Positions 1-8,497 of a DNA stretch of 64,000 nt are shown piece after piece (position 1 is the stretch's first letter; each line of letters starts with the position of its first letter). The position numbers and the translations under genes are program-made. Below the pieces are notes generated by a model. That model was not told the origin of the DNA, did not search any database, and worked only from the letters and a program-made list of their open reading frames with translations. This stretch comes from Pontibacter chinhatensis (GTDB lineage Bacteria; Bacteroidota; Bacteroidia; Cytophagales; Hymenobacteraceae): positions 1 through 64,000 of the forward strand of contig NZ_FOOT01000012.1 in assembly GCF_900113285.1 (NCBI RefSeq), written 5' to 3'.

Positions 1-191
1 CTTCGCCTCATCCCCTGCCCCGCTCCTGCTGAACGGGAGGGCAAAAGTAGAAAACCTTTCCCGAAACGCAAACGCCCCGCCTAAAAAAAGATGGCACAAC
101 AGCGGAAATAGCTCAAGGTCAGGGGGAAAGTTTTCAAGGAGCCCGCCCCTTTCTCTCTTCCCTATTTCTCCCGGACGCTTAAGGGTAACAT
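1..191. other. Window edge, no gene recognised
   Basis: I see no convincing reading frame or RNA gene here. It is probably the region downstream of a gene that lies outside the window; the terminator that follows fits that reading. Confidence 0.4.
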
Positions 192-229
192 AAAGGGGGC
201 ATGATTAAGTTCATCATGCCCCCTTTTTT
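192..229. terminator. Bidirectional terminator hairpin
   Basis: A 13-bp stem (192-204 with 214-226) around a G5/C5 run is followed by six T on the plus strand. It can end transcription arriving from the left and also serves the minus-strand DUF2480 gene that stops at 248. Confidence 0.7.
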
Positions 230-247
230 CTGGAAATATTTTTTAAA

Positions 248-763
248 CTATGCGTTTCTCGGCTTTTTATAGAGCGGCACGGTGCTGCACGGCTCTCCAT
301 ACATAACGCTGGATGCCACCGGAACTAGCTTTCGCATGATCTCCACATAAGCATAAGCAGGTACCGGTGCGCTTCCACATCCTTTTACCACCACCTTCGC
401 ATCGCGGTATTCCTCCATATCAATTTTGGCTATCGCCTCCAGGAAGAGCGCCTGCTCCAGCGCCTCCAGGTTGCCGAACACATAGTAGTTGGCGTAATTC
501 TGCAGTTTTGTGGCCAGCAACATATACGCCCAGGTCGGCACGATGGCATCCACTGAGCAGATGATAGCCACGTTCTTACCTTCGTACTGCGACCAGTCAT
601 GATCTTTGACGAAGGCACGGAAATCCTTCTCGCGCAGGATCAGTCCCTGAAACAGGTTATCCTTAATATCATACACTACCCGCTCTCCCGGATGAATCAG
701 CTCTTCCAGGTTTAGGGTTACCAGCGCACTTTGCGCCACTCGGTTTATGATCTCTTCTGACAT
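248..763 (-). CDS. DUF2480 family protein
   Basis: A 171-residue soluble protein without signal peptide or membrane segment. Sequence and length match the Bacteroidota family DUF2480, whose biochemical role is not known to me. Visible marks are an N-terminal LNLEELIHPGERVVYD stretch, a central DAIVPTWAYMLLATKL segment and a C-terminal KGCGSAPVPAYAY stretch with a cysteine that may be functional. It starts with ATG 15 nt downstream of the tsaB stop codon and so is very likely co-transcribed with it. A terminator follows at 192-229. Family assignment is from memory of the family; function is open. Confidence 0.75.
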   Translation of the reverse strand: MSEEIINRVAQSALVTLNLEELIHPGERVVYDIKDNLFQGLILREKDFRAFVKDHDWSQYEGKNVAIICSVDAIVPTWAYMLLATKLQNYANYYVFGNLEALEQALFLEAIAKIDMEEYRDAKVVVKGCGSAPVPAYAYVEIMRKLVPVASSVMYGEPCSTVPLYKKPRNA

Positions 764-778
764 GGTTATACCTCCTAA

Positions 779-1474
779 TTATTTTGCGCCCTTGCCCGGG
801 CTTGTTATATAAACATCCTTCAGGTAGAAGGGTTCATAATACGCTACATCCTCAAAGGCCTGCTGTTTATACTTTGGCAGCGCCAACGCTCCTATGGTTT
901 TGGCATTCGGGAGCACGCCTTCTATAAACAAGGCATTGGCCTCAGTGTTTACTATACTTTTATACTTAGCAGCGCCGCTTCCGAAGAAGATGATTGGTTG
1001 CTTCTCCAGCCTTGCCCTAAAAGTCTGCTCATCCAGCACCACCGGTGCTATCGGCTCCACCTCCTGCAGCTCATGCGTGAGCAGGCAAGTATAAACCTCC
1101 ATCCGGCGCGCATCCAGCATGGGGCAGAACAAGTAACGCTCCGGGTTCGGCGTCATACCTATAACTTGTGCCGCCAAGCCATATAAGGTCGAAACCTCCA
1201 GCAGCGGTATGTTGAGCGAGAAGCACAAACCTTTGGCCGTGGATGTTCCGATACGCAGGCCTGTATAAGAACCAGGTCCGCCGGATACCGCTACTGCGCT
1301 TAGATCCTGCAAAGTATACCCGCAATTTTCGACCAGCTGCGCCACCATGACGGTGATGTGGGAAGAGTGCGACTTCTCTATCTGCAGCTCAGAGGCCCCC
1401 AGCAACTGCTGATCTTTATATAATGCGATGGAGCAGACAGTGGTAGAGGTTTCGAGCGCGAGCAACAGCGGCAT
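779..1474 (-). CDS. tsaB: tRNA threonylcarbamoyladenosine biosynthesis protein TsaB
   Basis: TsaB is the non-catalytic ASKHA-fold partner of TsaD in t6A37 modification of ANN-decoding tRNAs. The 231-residue product has the N-terminal LALETSTTVCSIAL phosphate-loop-like segment, the EKSHSSHI stretch and the family signature SGGPGSYTGLRIG near residue 70. I chose the ATG at 1474; a TTG two codons upstream is possible but less likely. It heads a two-gene unit with the DUF2480 gene and has its own promoter (1507-1538). Length is normal for the family. Confidence 0.93.
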   Translation of the reverse strand: MPLLLALETSTTVCSIALYKDQQLLGASELQIEKSHSSHITVMVAQLVENCGYTLQDLSAVAVSGGPGSYTGLRIGTSTAKGLCFSLNIPLLEVSTLYGLAAQVIGMTPNPERYLFCPMLDARRMEVYTCLLTHELQEVEPIAPVVLDEQTFRARLEKQPIIFFGSGAAKYKSIVNTEANALFIEGVLPNAKTIGALALPKYKQQAFEDVAYYEPFYLKDVYITSPGKGAK

Positions 1475-1506
1475 GGGCAAGTATAGTTATAGTATGAAAG
1501 ATACCA

Positions 1507-1538
1507 CAAAATTACGTTACACTGGTAAAGCTTCCAAA
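1507..1538 (-). promoter_or_regulatory. Bacteroidota-type promoter of tsaB
   Basis: On the minus strand, TTTG (1535-1538) is followed by 20 nt and TAATTTTG (1507-1514), matching the -33 TTTG / -7 TAnnTTTG consensus of the Bacteroidota primary sigma factor. The tsaB ATG lies 32 nt downstream of the -7 box. The -33 box overlaps a copy of the dispersed heptamer (TATACTTTTG). Confidence 0.72.
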
Positions 1539-1613
1539 AGTATAGCTTATGTATAGCAAAAGAGGGAAGCACTGCTGCGCCTCCCTCCCCTGCTTGTGTT
1601 TTTATACTTTTAT

Positions 1614-3263
1614 TTAATTAGCCTTCAGGTATGATTTATACTTTACAGGATCCTTCAGCACCTGCACAGCTGCCAGGATATCCGGGTCATCATCAAAAGA
1701 AGACTCGATATAACCTTTCTGCAGGTAATAGCGGGAGGCTATCTCCGACTCCAGCATCTCCTGAATCTCGGCGCGGAAACGCATCAGGTCGTTGGCCTTG
1801 TTGTGCGATACTTTCTTACGGATGGCCGCTAACTCAGCTTGTATATCATCATAGTGCTTCCCTTCCTTCGCTTTTGAAGCCAGATCCTCCAGCTCACTCT
1901 CGATAGCAGTTGTGTAGGAGAGGTCTTTATCATCCAGGTAGGCTACAAACTTTTTATACTCTGCATCAGTCAGCTTAAACTCTGTGGCTGCCGGAATGCT
2001 GGGGTGCTCCAGTTTATACTTGTTCGCATAGTCGAAGAAATAGCCTTTGGCAGCTATGGTCCGGATTATTTCGGAGAAGTTCGGTTGTTCTACCTCTACA
2101 TCAGGGCTAACACCACCACCATCGTATACCACACGGCCGGCTGCTGTTTTAAAAGCCGCGCGCAGCGAATCAGGTATCATCGCTACACTGCCGTCCTCGT
2201 TGCGGTGGGCATAGTCGATGGCCTGGATGCAGCGGCCACTTGGGATATAATATTTAGCTGTGGTTACTTTAAGTTGGGAGTTGTAAGACAGCGGGCGCGT
2301 CACCTGCACCAGGCCTTTGCCAAAAGTGCGCTCTCCTACCAGCACGGCGCGGTCATAGTCCTGCATCACGCCGGCCACAATCTCGGAAGCCGACGCGCTT
2401 CGTGAGCTGGTCAGCACCACCAGCGGCATCTCCAGGTCCAGCGGCTCATCCAGGGCTTTGTAGGTTTTGTTCCACTCCTCCACCTTACCCTTGGTACTTA
2501 CGATGTCTTTGCCCTTCTCCACAAAAATGTTTGAGATGTTCACAGCCTCATGCAGCAAACCGCCCGGGTTGTCGCGCAGGTCCAGCACAATTTTCTGGGC
2601 GCCTTTCTCCTTCAGCTTCTGCACCGCCATCTTTACCTCCTTGCCTGCATCCACAGTAAAGCCTGAAAGTTGCAGGTAGCCGATCTCGCCATCCAGCATG
2701 CCGTAGTAAGGCACGTTTTCTACCATGATATTCTCGCGCAGCAGGTCCAGGGTCTTGGACTTGTTCTGCCCATAGCTGCGGATCTCCAGCTTAACGGAGG
2801 TGTTGGCCTGCCCTTTCAGCAACTTGCTCACCTCTTCGGTAGACTTACCCCGCACATCCACGCCATTTACTTTCAGGATTTCGTCGCCGATAGCCAGGCC
2901 TGCTTTGTGCGCCGGAGAGTTCTCGTAGGGCATCTGCACCACCACTTTCCCGTCGCGGCTACCGATAACGGCACCAATACCGCCATACTGCCCAGTGGTC
3001 ATGGTGCGGAAATCCTCAATATCATCCTCCGGAATATAGTTAGTATAGGGGTCGAGCGACTTGAGCATGGCATCAATGCCCGTACGCATCATCTGCGCAG
3101 GCGGCACGTCATCCACATAGTACGTGTTTACCTCTTTGAAAAGGGTCGCAAAAACATCCAGGTTTTTGGCTATTTCAAAGTATCGCTCGGAATCTGTTTT
3201 AAAGGAAAAGAGGCCAAGGGCGAAAACGCCGATGAAAAGGCCGGTTATAGTTTTCTTATGCAT
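1614..3263 (-). CDS. S41 family C-terminal processing protease (CtpA/Prc-like)
   Basis: A 549-residue envelope serine protease. An N-terminal hydrophobic segment (ITGLFIGVFALGLFSF) acts as signal or anchor. A PDZ domain follows at about residues 85-170 (GGIGAVIG, NSPAHKAGLAIGDEILKVNG), then the S41 core. The catalytic Ser is in SASASEIVAG and the general-base Lys in GERTFGKGLVQ. The C-terminal 170 residues are a charged extension common in Bacteroidota members. These enzymes trim C-termini of periplasmic proteins; the substrate here is unknown. It starts 30 nt after rnpA and is probably in the rpmH-rnpA transcript. Confidence 0.92.
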   Translation of the reverse strand: MHKKTITGLFIGVFALGLFSFKTDSERYFEIAKNLDVFATLFKEVNTYYVDDVPPAQMMRTGIDAMLKSLDPYTNYIPEDDIEDFRTMTTGQYGGIGAVIGSRDGKVVVQMPYENSPAHKAGLAIGDEILKVNGVDVRGKSTEEVSKLLKGQANTSVKLEIRSYGQNKSKTLDLLRENIMVENVPYYGMLDGEIGYLQLSGFTVDAGKEVKMAVQKLKEKGAQKIVLDLRDNPGGLLHEAVNISNIFVEKGKDIVSTKGKVEEWNKTYKALDEPLDLEMPLVVLTSSRSASASEIVAGVMQDYDRAVLVGERTFGKGLVQVTRPLSYNSQLKVTTAKYYIPSGRCIQAIDYAHRNEDGSVAMIPDSLRAAFKTAAGRVVYDGGGVSPDVEVEQPNFSEIIRTIAAKGYFFDYANKYKLEHPSIPAATEFKLTDAEYKKFVAYLDDKDLSYTTAIESELEDLASKAKEGKHYDDIQAELAAIRKKVSHNKANDLMRFRAEIQEMLESEIASRYYLQKGYIESSFDDDPDILAAVQVLKDPVKYKSYLKAN

Positions 3264-3293
3264 AATGTCAGGCTATAGGAGACGCAGGTAAGT

Positions 3294-3701
3294 CTATTTA
3301 CTTACAAAACGCGCCAAACCTGAAATTAGTTTTTTCTGGATAGAGTGGAAAGATTTTTTTTCCTTCCCGATATAAAGGATGCCCAGCAGGCGGGGAGCCT
3401 GGTCGGGTTGTTGGATGATAATGTGCTTGTTTAAGCGATACGCCTCACGCATCTGCCGCTTCAGCAGGTTACGGTCTACGGCGCGCTTAAAGTAGCGTTT
3501 TGAAACGGAGAGGAGCACCTGGGTTTGCCCAGGCGGCAGGTCCTGCGGCGTGTAGTACACAAACCGCAGCGGATACAAATTAAAAGAAGAACCCTTGGCG
3601 AAAAGCAGCGAGATAAGCCGCTTCTGGCACAAGCGTTCTTCTTTTGAAAATGTATAGTTTAAAGGCTGGCCGGCTGGCTCATTGGTAGCAGCTGTATTCA
3701 T
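3294..3701 (-). CDS. rnpA: Ribonuclease P protein component
   Basis: RnpA binds the catalytic RNase P RNA and helps it cleave 5' leaders from pre-tRNAs. The 135-residue product is small and basic, with the family signature KRYFKRAVDRNLLKRQMREAYR (the RNR motif) in the middle and a C-terminal IGKEKKSF segment. The first ~18 residues (NTAATNEPAGQPLNY) extend beyond the fold and vary between species. It lies 41 nt downstream of rpmH, the usual pairing in bacteria. Confidence 0.95.
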   Translation of the reverse strand: MNTAATNEPAGQPLNYTFSKEERLCQKRLISLLFAKGSSFNLYPLRFVYYTPQDLPPGQTQVLLSVSKRYFKRAVDRNLLKRQMREAYRLNKHIIIQQPDQAPRLLGILYIGKEKKSFHSIQKKLISGLARFVSK

Positions 3702-3742
3702 TAGCGGCTATGCAATAGCGAAGCCTATTCCTGCATCAGGAA

Positions 3743-3904
3743 TTAAGCTGCCTTGTGTCTTTTGTCGCTAGAAACGGTCAGTCTCTTTCTGCCTTTGGCT
3801 CTTCTGCTGGCCAATACTCTTCTACCGTTAGCGGTTTCCATTCTAGATCTGAAACCGTGCTTGTTTCTTCTTTTTCTCTGAGAAGGCTGGAATGTTCTTT
3901 TCAT
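3743..3904 (-). CDS. rpmH: 50S ribosomal protein L34
   Basis: A 53-codon gene reading [18 protein letters not shown]..., ending ...SSDKRHKAA, which is unmistakably bL34. The protein is highly basic and sits in domain III of 23S rRNA. It is first in the rpmH-rnpA-S41 protease unit and has a textbook promoter immediately upstream (3933-3963). Confidence 0.97.
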   Translation of the reverse strand: MKRTFQPSQRKRRNKHGFRSRMETANGRRVLASRRAKGRKRLTVSSDKRHKAA

Positions 3905-3932
3905 CGTCTGCCAATGGTTTTATTATGGCCTG

Positions 3933-3963
3933 CAAAATTAGTAAACCTTTAATGAATCGCAAA
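3933..3963 (-). promoter_or_regulatory. Bacteroidota-type promoter of rpmH-rnpA
   Basis: On the minus strand, TTTG (3960-3963), a 19-nt spacer and TAATTTTG (3933-3940) form a very good match to the -33/-7 consensus. The rpmH ATG begins 28 nt downstream of the -7 box. Confidence 0.8.
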
Positions 3964-4096
3964 GTCTGGTTCATAAATTTTAAAAAAAGATGCTACAGCG
4001 CTGTGTTTTGGTGTTGAGAGAACTGGTATTCAGGTAGGCGTGGCCGGATCGGTTTTATACTTTGGCTATGCTTTATACTTAAGTTATACATTACTC

Positions 4097-4600
4097 TCTG
4101 GTGCAAGCGTCCGTTTGTGCCTCCTATAGCCTTGTCGCTGGCGCGAGTTTGTAGCTCGTACCTACTATGGTGTTGGGTTTGTAACCCAACTGGCTCGCAG
4201 AGCCATACTTATACTTTTGCTGTACTTTCTATACTTGCCGATTTATACTTTATACGTCTCTGGCGCAAGCGTCCGCTTGTGCCGCTTTTAGCTATCGCTT
4301 CCCGCAGCTTGACACAAGCTATTCTTACCAGCTTCCGTTCATCCTATAGTTCCCACAAACCTAAAGTTGCATCTCTGACTATGGAGCTCTCAAGCCCGAG
4401 AGGGCTCACCTTCGGGCATCGCGCGGCGTGCCTGAAGCTGCCTCCGCGCTGCTCCGGCTGCCTCACTTCGTTCGGCACCGCAACATCCACAAGGCGCTCA
4501 ACCCAAAGGCTGGGAACAGATTCGATAGCTGCTGCTAATGCAACTTGAACAGAACTCCCCTCCTTGGCTAAGGAGGGATGGTTGGACCCGGCACTGCAAA
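4097..4600 (+). repeat. Mosaic intergenic repeat, copy A
   Basis: The gap between divergent rpmH and the M61 peptidase gene holds no plausible gene. It contains four mini-hairpins (4100-4121, 4140-4162, 4168-4194, 4262-4283), a core of about 270 bp running from ACAAGCTATTCTTACCAGCT to GGGAACAGATTCGATAGC, and a CCCCTCCTTGGCTAAGGAGG palindrome (4556-4577). The same modules in the same order recur at 15.4, 37.1 and, reversed, 60.0 kb. Unlike those copies, this one lacks the 104-bp TGTCATCTCGA module. Confidence 0.8.
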
Positions 4601-4652
4601 AGCTATTCCACTCCTTTCCAATAATAACTTCCGACTTTTCAATCCACGTACA

Positions 4653-4660
4653 TAGCTTTG
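4653..4660 (+). promoter_or_regulatory. Candidate -7 box for the M61 peptidase gene
   Basis: TAGCTTTG matches TAnnTTTG and lies 27 nt before the ATG at 4688. No clear TTTG is visible at the -33 distance, so this is a moderate call. Confidence 0.45.
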
Positions 4661-4687
4661 CAAAACGAACGTATAACCTGACGCATC

Positions 4688-6403
4688 ATGATACATTATC
4701 GCCTCTCCTTTCAGAACCCGCTAACGCACTTTGTGGATATCACTATCACGATAATAGGTAACCAGCAGCAGGAGCTATACTTGCAACTGCCCGCCTGGCG
4801 CCCTGGGCGGTATGAGTTGCAGCAGTTTGCCCAAAAGTTGCGGGCCGTGACAGCCTCTGCCGACGGAGAAGGTATCACCATCGAGAAAGTGACCAAGGAC
4901 CGTTGGCTGGTGCAGGCCGGAGATGCCTCGGAGGTACAAATCCGCTACAGCTTTTTTGCGCGCCAGATGGATGCCGGTGGCTCGTGGCTGGATGAGGAGC
5001 AGCTTTACCTCAACCCGATTAACTGCCTGATGGCGGTAGAAGGGCGCGAACAAGAGGAATGCCAGCTAGAACTGCAGCTGCCGGAAGAGTGGCAGATTGC
5101 CTGCGGGCTGCCCGAAGTGGAGAAGCATACGTTGCAGGCGGCAACCTTTGACGAGCTGGTGGACAGTCCTTTTATTGCGAGCGACAGCCTGAAGCGGGAA
5201 ACGTTTGAGGTAAGCGGTTATACTTTCCACGTCTGGATACAGGGCGACTGCCAGCCGGACTGGGCGAAAATAAAGCAGGACTTTATCGGGTTTACAAAAG
5301 AGCAGTTAGAAGTGTTCGGCGATTTTCCGGTAAAAGAGTACCATTACCTGAACCAGATTCTGCCTTACCGCTATTACCACGGCGTGGAGCACAGCCACTC
5401 TACCGTCATCACGCTGGGGCCAGGCGAGCTGCTTATGTCGCCGGCCTTGTACAAAGAGTTTGTGGGCGTGAGTTCGCACGAGCTCTTCCATACCTGGAAC
5501 ATCAAGAAAATACGCCCTGCCGAGATGCTGCCGTACAACTTCGCGCAGGAGAATTACTTCAAGACAGGTTATGTAGCCGAAGGCATCACTACCTACTACG
5601 GCGATTACATGCTGGCGCGCAGCGGCTTCTTTACTGCTGAGGCATACTTTGAAGAACTCAACACCACCCTGCAGCGCTACTTCGCCGACTACAGCCGCCA
5701 TAACCTCTCCGTTGCAGACTCCTCCTTCGATTTGTGGCTGGACGGCTACAAGCCGGGCATCCCCGACCGCAAGGTATCCATCTACATCAAAGGCGCCCTC
5801 ACCGCCCTGCTCCTGGACCTGCAGCTACGCCAAGCTACCGGTAACAGCGCAAGTATGGATGTGGTGATGAGGGAGCTATGGGAGCGTTTCGGCAAAAAGA
5901 ACATCGGCTACTTGGAGCAGGACTACGCTAACCTAGTAGAGGAAGTGGCAGCACAGTCGTTTCAGCCATACTTTGACAGGTACATCCACGGCACTGAACC
6001 TATTGAACATGCCCTGGACGAAGCCCTGCGCTATGTAGGCTGCACCCTGGCCGAACACCAGAACCCGCTTATTTATGAGAGCAAGTATGGCTTTAAGGTT
6101 TCTTCTGAGGGAAGTATAAAAGTAACTGCCATTGCCCCAGGCTCACCGGCCAGTGAGCTTTTAAGTATAGACGATGAACTGGTGGCCCTGAACGGACGCA
6201 AACTGGAGAACAACCTGCAACAGCTGCTGGCGCTGGAGCCACAGGAAATGGAGCTAACCTTGTTCCGGGAGAAGCAGCTGCGCGTGGTAAGGCTGGAACC
6301 CAACGGCCAAAGCTACTACAGCAAGTATACGGTGCAGAAACGGCAGGACGCGACGGCGGAAGAAATGGAGAACTTCAGATTGTGGCTGAAGCAGGCGTTT
6401 TAA
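4688..6403 (+). CDS. M61 family metallopeptidase with PDZ domain
   Basis: A 571-residue zinc peptidase of the glycyl-aminopeptidase family M61. An N-terminal beta-rich domain (about 1-165) is followed by the catalytic domain with the zinc motif HELFHTWNIKKIRP and, some 35 residues later, the third-ligand region GYVAEGITTYYGDY. A C-terminal PDZ domain is visible in IAPGSPASELLSIDDELVALNG. There is no obvious signal peptide, so it is probably cytoplasmic or peripheral. It likely trims small N-terminal residues from peptides. It stands alone between repeat-filled gaps. Confidence 0.9.
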   Translation: MIHYRLSFQNPLTHFVDITITIIGNQQQELYLQLPAWRPGRYELQQFAQKLRAVTASADGEGITIEKVTKDRWLVQAGDASEVQIRYSFFARQMDAGGSWLDEEQLYLNPINCLMAVEGREQEECQLELQLPEEWQIACGLPEVEKHTLQAATFDELVDSPFIASDSLKRETFEVSGYTFHVWIQGDCQPDWAKIKQDFIGFTKEQLEVFGDFPVKEYHYLNQILPYRYYHGVEHSHSTVITLGPGELLMSPALYKEFVGVSSHELFHTWNIKKIRPAEMLPYNFAQENYFKTGYVAEGITTYYGDYMLARSGFFTAEAYFEELNTTLQRYFADYSRHNLSVADSSFDLWLDGYKPGIPDRKVSIYIKGALTALLLDLQLRQATGNSASMDVVMRELWERFGKKNIGYLEQDYANLVEEVAAQSFQPYFDRYIHGTEPIEHALDEALRYVGCTLAEHQNPLIYESKYGFKVSSEGSIKVTAIAPGSPASELLSIDDELVALNGRKLENNLQQLLALEPQEMELTLFREKQLRVVRLEPNGQSYYSKYTVQKRQDATAEEMENFRLWLKQAF

Positions 6404-6412
6404 GATGCATAA

Positions 6413-6740
6413 TGCTTTACCCACCTCTACCCCTCTCAAGAGGGGAATTATCCGTAGGCGACTACATCTCACTTGCTGGCGCGGGTTTGCAACCTGTGTC
6501 TCATTATAATGTCAGATTTGCAATCCAACTGGGTCAGAGGTTCAACGATAGCCGGTCACGAGTGTGGACGCTCGCGCCATAATGAGCCGGTTTACCAAAA
6601 CATAAGAACCTACCTCTGGGGAGAATATGTTTTTGCTACCTGCTGCCAAGAACCTTTCAGGATGATAAAATAAAAAAGTATGATCGCCCCAGCCACCTCT
6701 GCAGGCATATGATATGATTTATACTTGCATTGATTGCCCT
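6413..6740. repeat. Repeat fragments in a 337-bp gap
   Basis: Between the convergent M61 and FAD oxidoreductase genes lies a C/T-rich palindrome (CCCCTCTCAAGAGGGG, about 6431-6446). Mini-hairpins follow, including GGGTTTGCAACCTG, GATTTGCAATC and the framed hairpin at 6554-6578. I see no gene. Confidence 0.6.
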
Positions 6741-7979
6741 CTAGTTAAAAAGCAGCTTAGCATAGAACGAGGGCTGACGGAGGCGCTCGCGCAGGTCTAG
6801 GTCGTTGAACATGCAGGAGATGGTCTCGGCCAGGGCTTGGTTCTTACTTGCCTTGCTGGCCACTTTATCGAAAAGCCAGGGATAGTTTAGCAGCTTTTGC
6901 ATCTGGCGGCTTAGCCGGAGCTCTTTCCAGAGGCGATTATAAACGGCTTTATCGTAGCCCTGCATGAATTGGGCAGAGAAATCCTGCTGCTGCAGGCACT
7001 TTTCCGCTTGTGCTGCCGCCCACCTGCCGCTTATCATGCCGTTGCTGATGCCTTCGCCGGTAAAAGGGTCTATCAACGCGCCGGCATCGCCCAGGAGCAT
7101 GTAGTTGTCGCCAGAGAGGGTGCGCTTTCTGGAGCCGAGCGGCAATCCGAAGCCCCGTATCTCATCTACCAGTTCGGCTTTGGCAAAGCGGCGCTGCAGT
7201 TCGGGATGCTCCGCTATCATGCGCAGCATTTCCTTTTTCAGGTTCACTTTTTTGCGGCTCACAGCGCTACTCAGCATACCCACCCCCACGTTGGCATGGC
7301 CACCCGGCAAGGGGAATATCCAGAAGTAACCCGGCAGAAAATCTTTGAAGAAGTGCAGCTCTATAAACCCATCGGCATCCATCCCTTCCACGCCTTTGTA
7401 GTAGGCGCGCAGGCCCGCGCAGTAGTGTTCCGGCTCCTGCTCCAGCCCTGCCACATGCCGCGAAAAACCCGATTGCGCCCCGTTGGCCACCAGCAGCAGC
7501 TTCGCCTGCACCAGCGGCTTGCCAAGTTTATCCGAAAGTATAAATCCGCCTCTCGGTACGCGCTCATACTTGGTAATTTCCAGGTTTTCCCGCAGTTCGA
7601 TTTCCGGCCGCTGCCGCACCTGCTGCACCAAAAAATCATCAAAATGAATACGTTTGGAAATGTACCCGGCTGGTGTGTCCTTTTCAGGTTGGTAGTTATA
7701 CTTGAAGGGCACGCTCAGCTTATGCCCGCCCGGCGAGATAAAGTGGATACCCCACGAAGGCAGTGCCTCCTGCAACTCGCCCAACTGCTGTGGCAAACCT
7801 GGCGAAATACGACGCAGCTCGTTGACCACTTTGCCGCTCAACGCATCGCCGCATACTTTGTCGCGCGGAAAGACGGCCTTATCGAGCAGAAGCGACGGGA
7901 TGTCTTTGTTGGCCAGGTGAAGGGCGGCAGTGGCTCCGGCAGGGCCTGCGCCAAGTATACAGATGTCGGTTTGGTGCAT
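6741..7979 (-). CDS. Geranylgeranyl-reductase-family FAD-dependent oxidoreductase
   Basis: A 412-residue flavoprotein. The N-terminal dinucleotide-binding motif is ILGAGPAGATAALHLA, followed by DKAVFPRDKVCGDALSGK, typical of the GGR/digeranylgeranylglycerophospholipid reductase superfamily. The second FAD motif is LLGDAGALIDPFTGEGISNGM near residue 285. Members reduce isoprenoid chains or hydroxylate aromatic compounds; the substrate cannot be read from this sequence. No signal peptide or membrane segment is seen. The gene is monocistronic with a recognisable promoter at 7999-8030. Confidence 0.85.
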   Translation of the reverse strand: MHQTDICILGAGPAGATAALHLANKDIPSLLLDKAVFPRDKVCGDALSGKVVNELRRISPGLPQQLGELQEALPSWGIHFISPGGHKLSVPFKYNYQPEKDTPAGYISKRIHFDDFLVQQVRQRPEIELRENLEITKYERVPRGGFILSDKLGKPLVQAKLLLVANGAQSGFSRHVAGLEQEPEHYCAGLRAYYKGVEGMDADGFIELHFFKDFLPGYFWIFPLPGGHANVGVGMLSSAVSRKKVNLKKEMLRMIAEHPELQRRFAKAELVDEIRGFGLPLGSRKRTLSGDNYMLLGDAGALIDPFTGEGISNGMISGRWAAAQAEKCLQQQDFSAQFMQGYDKAVYNRLWKELRLSRQMQKLLNYPWLFDKVASKASKNQALAETISCMFNDLDLRERLRQPSFYAKLLFN

Positions 7980-7998
7980 GGGAAAGTATAAGGTCTGC

Positions 7999-8030
7999 TA
8001 AAGATAGTAGAAGCAGCCAACCGGCACAAA
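7999..8030 (-). promoter_or_regulatory. Promoter of the FAD oxidoreductase gene
   Basis: On the minus strand, TTTG (8027-8030), a 20-nt spacer and TATCTTTA (7999-8006) match the consensus except for the last base. The ATG is 20 nt downstream of the -7 box. Confidence 0.55.
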
Positions 8031-8040
8031 CCGGACACAA

Positions 8041-8073
8041 AAAAGGGAAGCCCTGTTACAGGACTTCCCCTTC
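8041..8073 (-). terminator. Terminator of the 66-aa ORF
   Basis: An 11-bp stem with one mismatch (8045-8055 with 8059-8069) is followed on the minus strand by six T. Confidence 0.65.
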
Positions 8074-8111
8074 CTTAGTTTTTCATAGTCTATTTTGCTT
8101 GGAAAGGCGCC

Positions 8112-8312
8112 TTACTTTTTATCGTATGGCGTGTTGTTACCGCCCTTTGCCAGGTTGCGGTTCGGGTTCTGCACTTTAGTATCGTCTTTGTTCAGTGCGC
8201 TGCGCACCGGGTTTTTCTCAATGTTGCCCATCAGTTTATTTGGGTCTTCCTGATTTGGATTGTTCTTCTTCAGCTCATCCAACGTCTTCTTATTCTCATT
8301 CTTGATGCTCAT
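8112..8312 (-). CDS. Small hydrophilic protein, 66 aa, unknown function
   Basis: The frame gives a Lys/Asn-rich, probably disordered protein starting MSIKNENKKTLDEL and ending NNTPYDKK. There are no cysteines, membrane segments or known motifs. I place the start at the ATG at 8312 rather than 20 codons upstream, because the extra residues look like untranslated leader. A terminator directly downstream and the normal composition support a real gene. The function is not recognised. Confidence 0.6.
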   Translation of the reverse strand: MSIKNENKKTLDELKKNNPNQEDPNKLMGNIEKNPVRSALNKDDTKVQNPNRNLAKGGNNTPYDKK

Positions 8313-8450
8313 AGCTTGTTTTTCTCTTAGTGTATGGTATAGTTTACCGCATCGGACTATACTTTGTTGCACTTAGCTGCTGCGCCTTTAAGCTAAGAAG
8401 CCACCTGCAGGCTTTTTAAGAGCATTAAAATTGTACTATATCTAAAAAGA

Positions 8451-8476
8451 AAAAGGGAAGCCGAAGCTTCCCTTTT
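8451..8476 (-). terminator. Terminator of the PfkB kinase gene
   Basis: An 11-bp perfect stem with a CGAA loop (8451-8461 with 8466-8476) is followed on the minus strand by a T-rich tract. Two heptamer copies abut its plus-strand 3' side. Confidence 0.75.
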
Positions 8477-8497
8477 ATACTTTATACTTGGTTATAC

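Noticed and set aside
4117-4548. 143-codon plus-strand frame in the rpmH/M61 gap
   Set aside because: It lies wholly in mosaic repeat copy A; the other copies do not keep the frame and the translation has no protein-like pattern.
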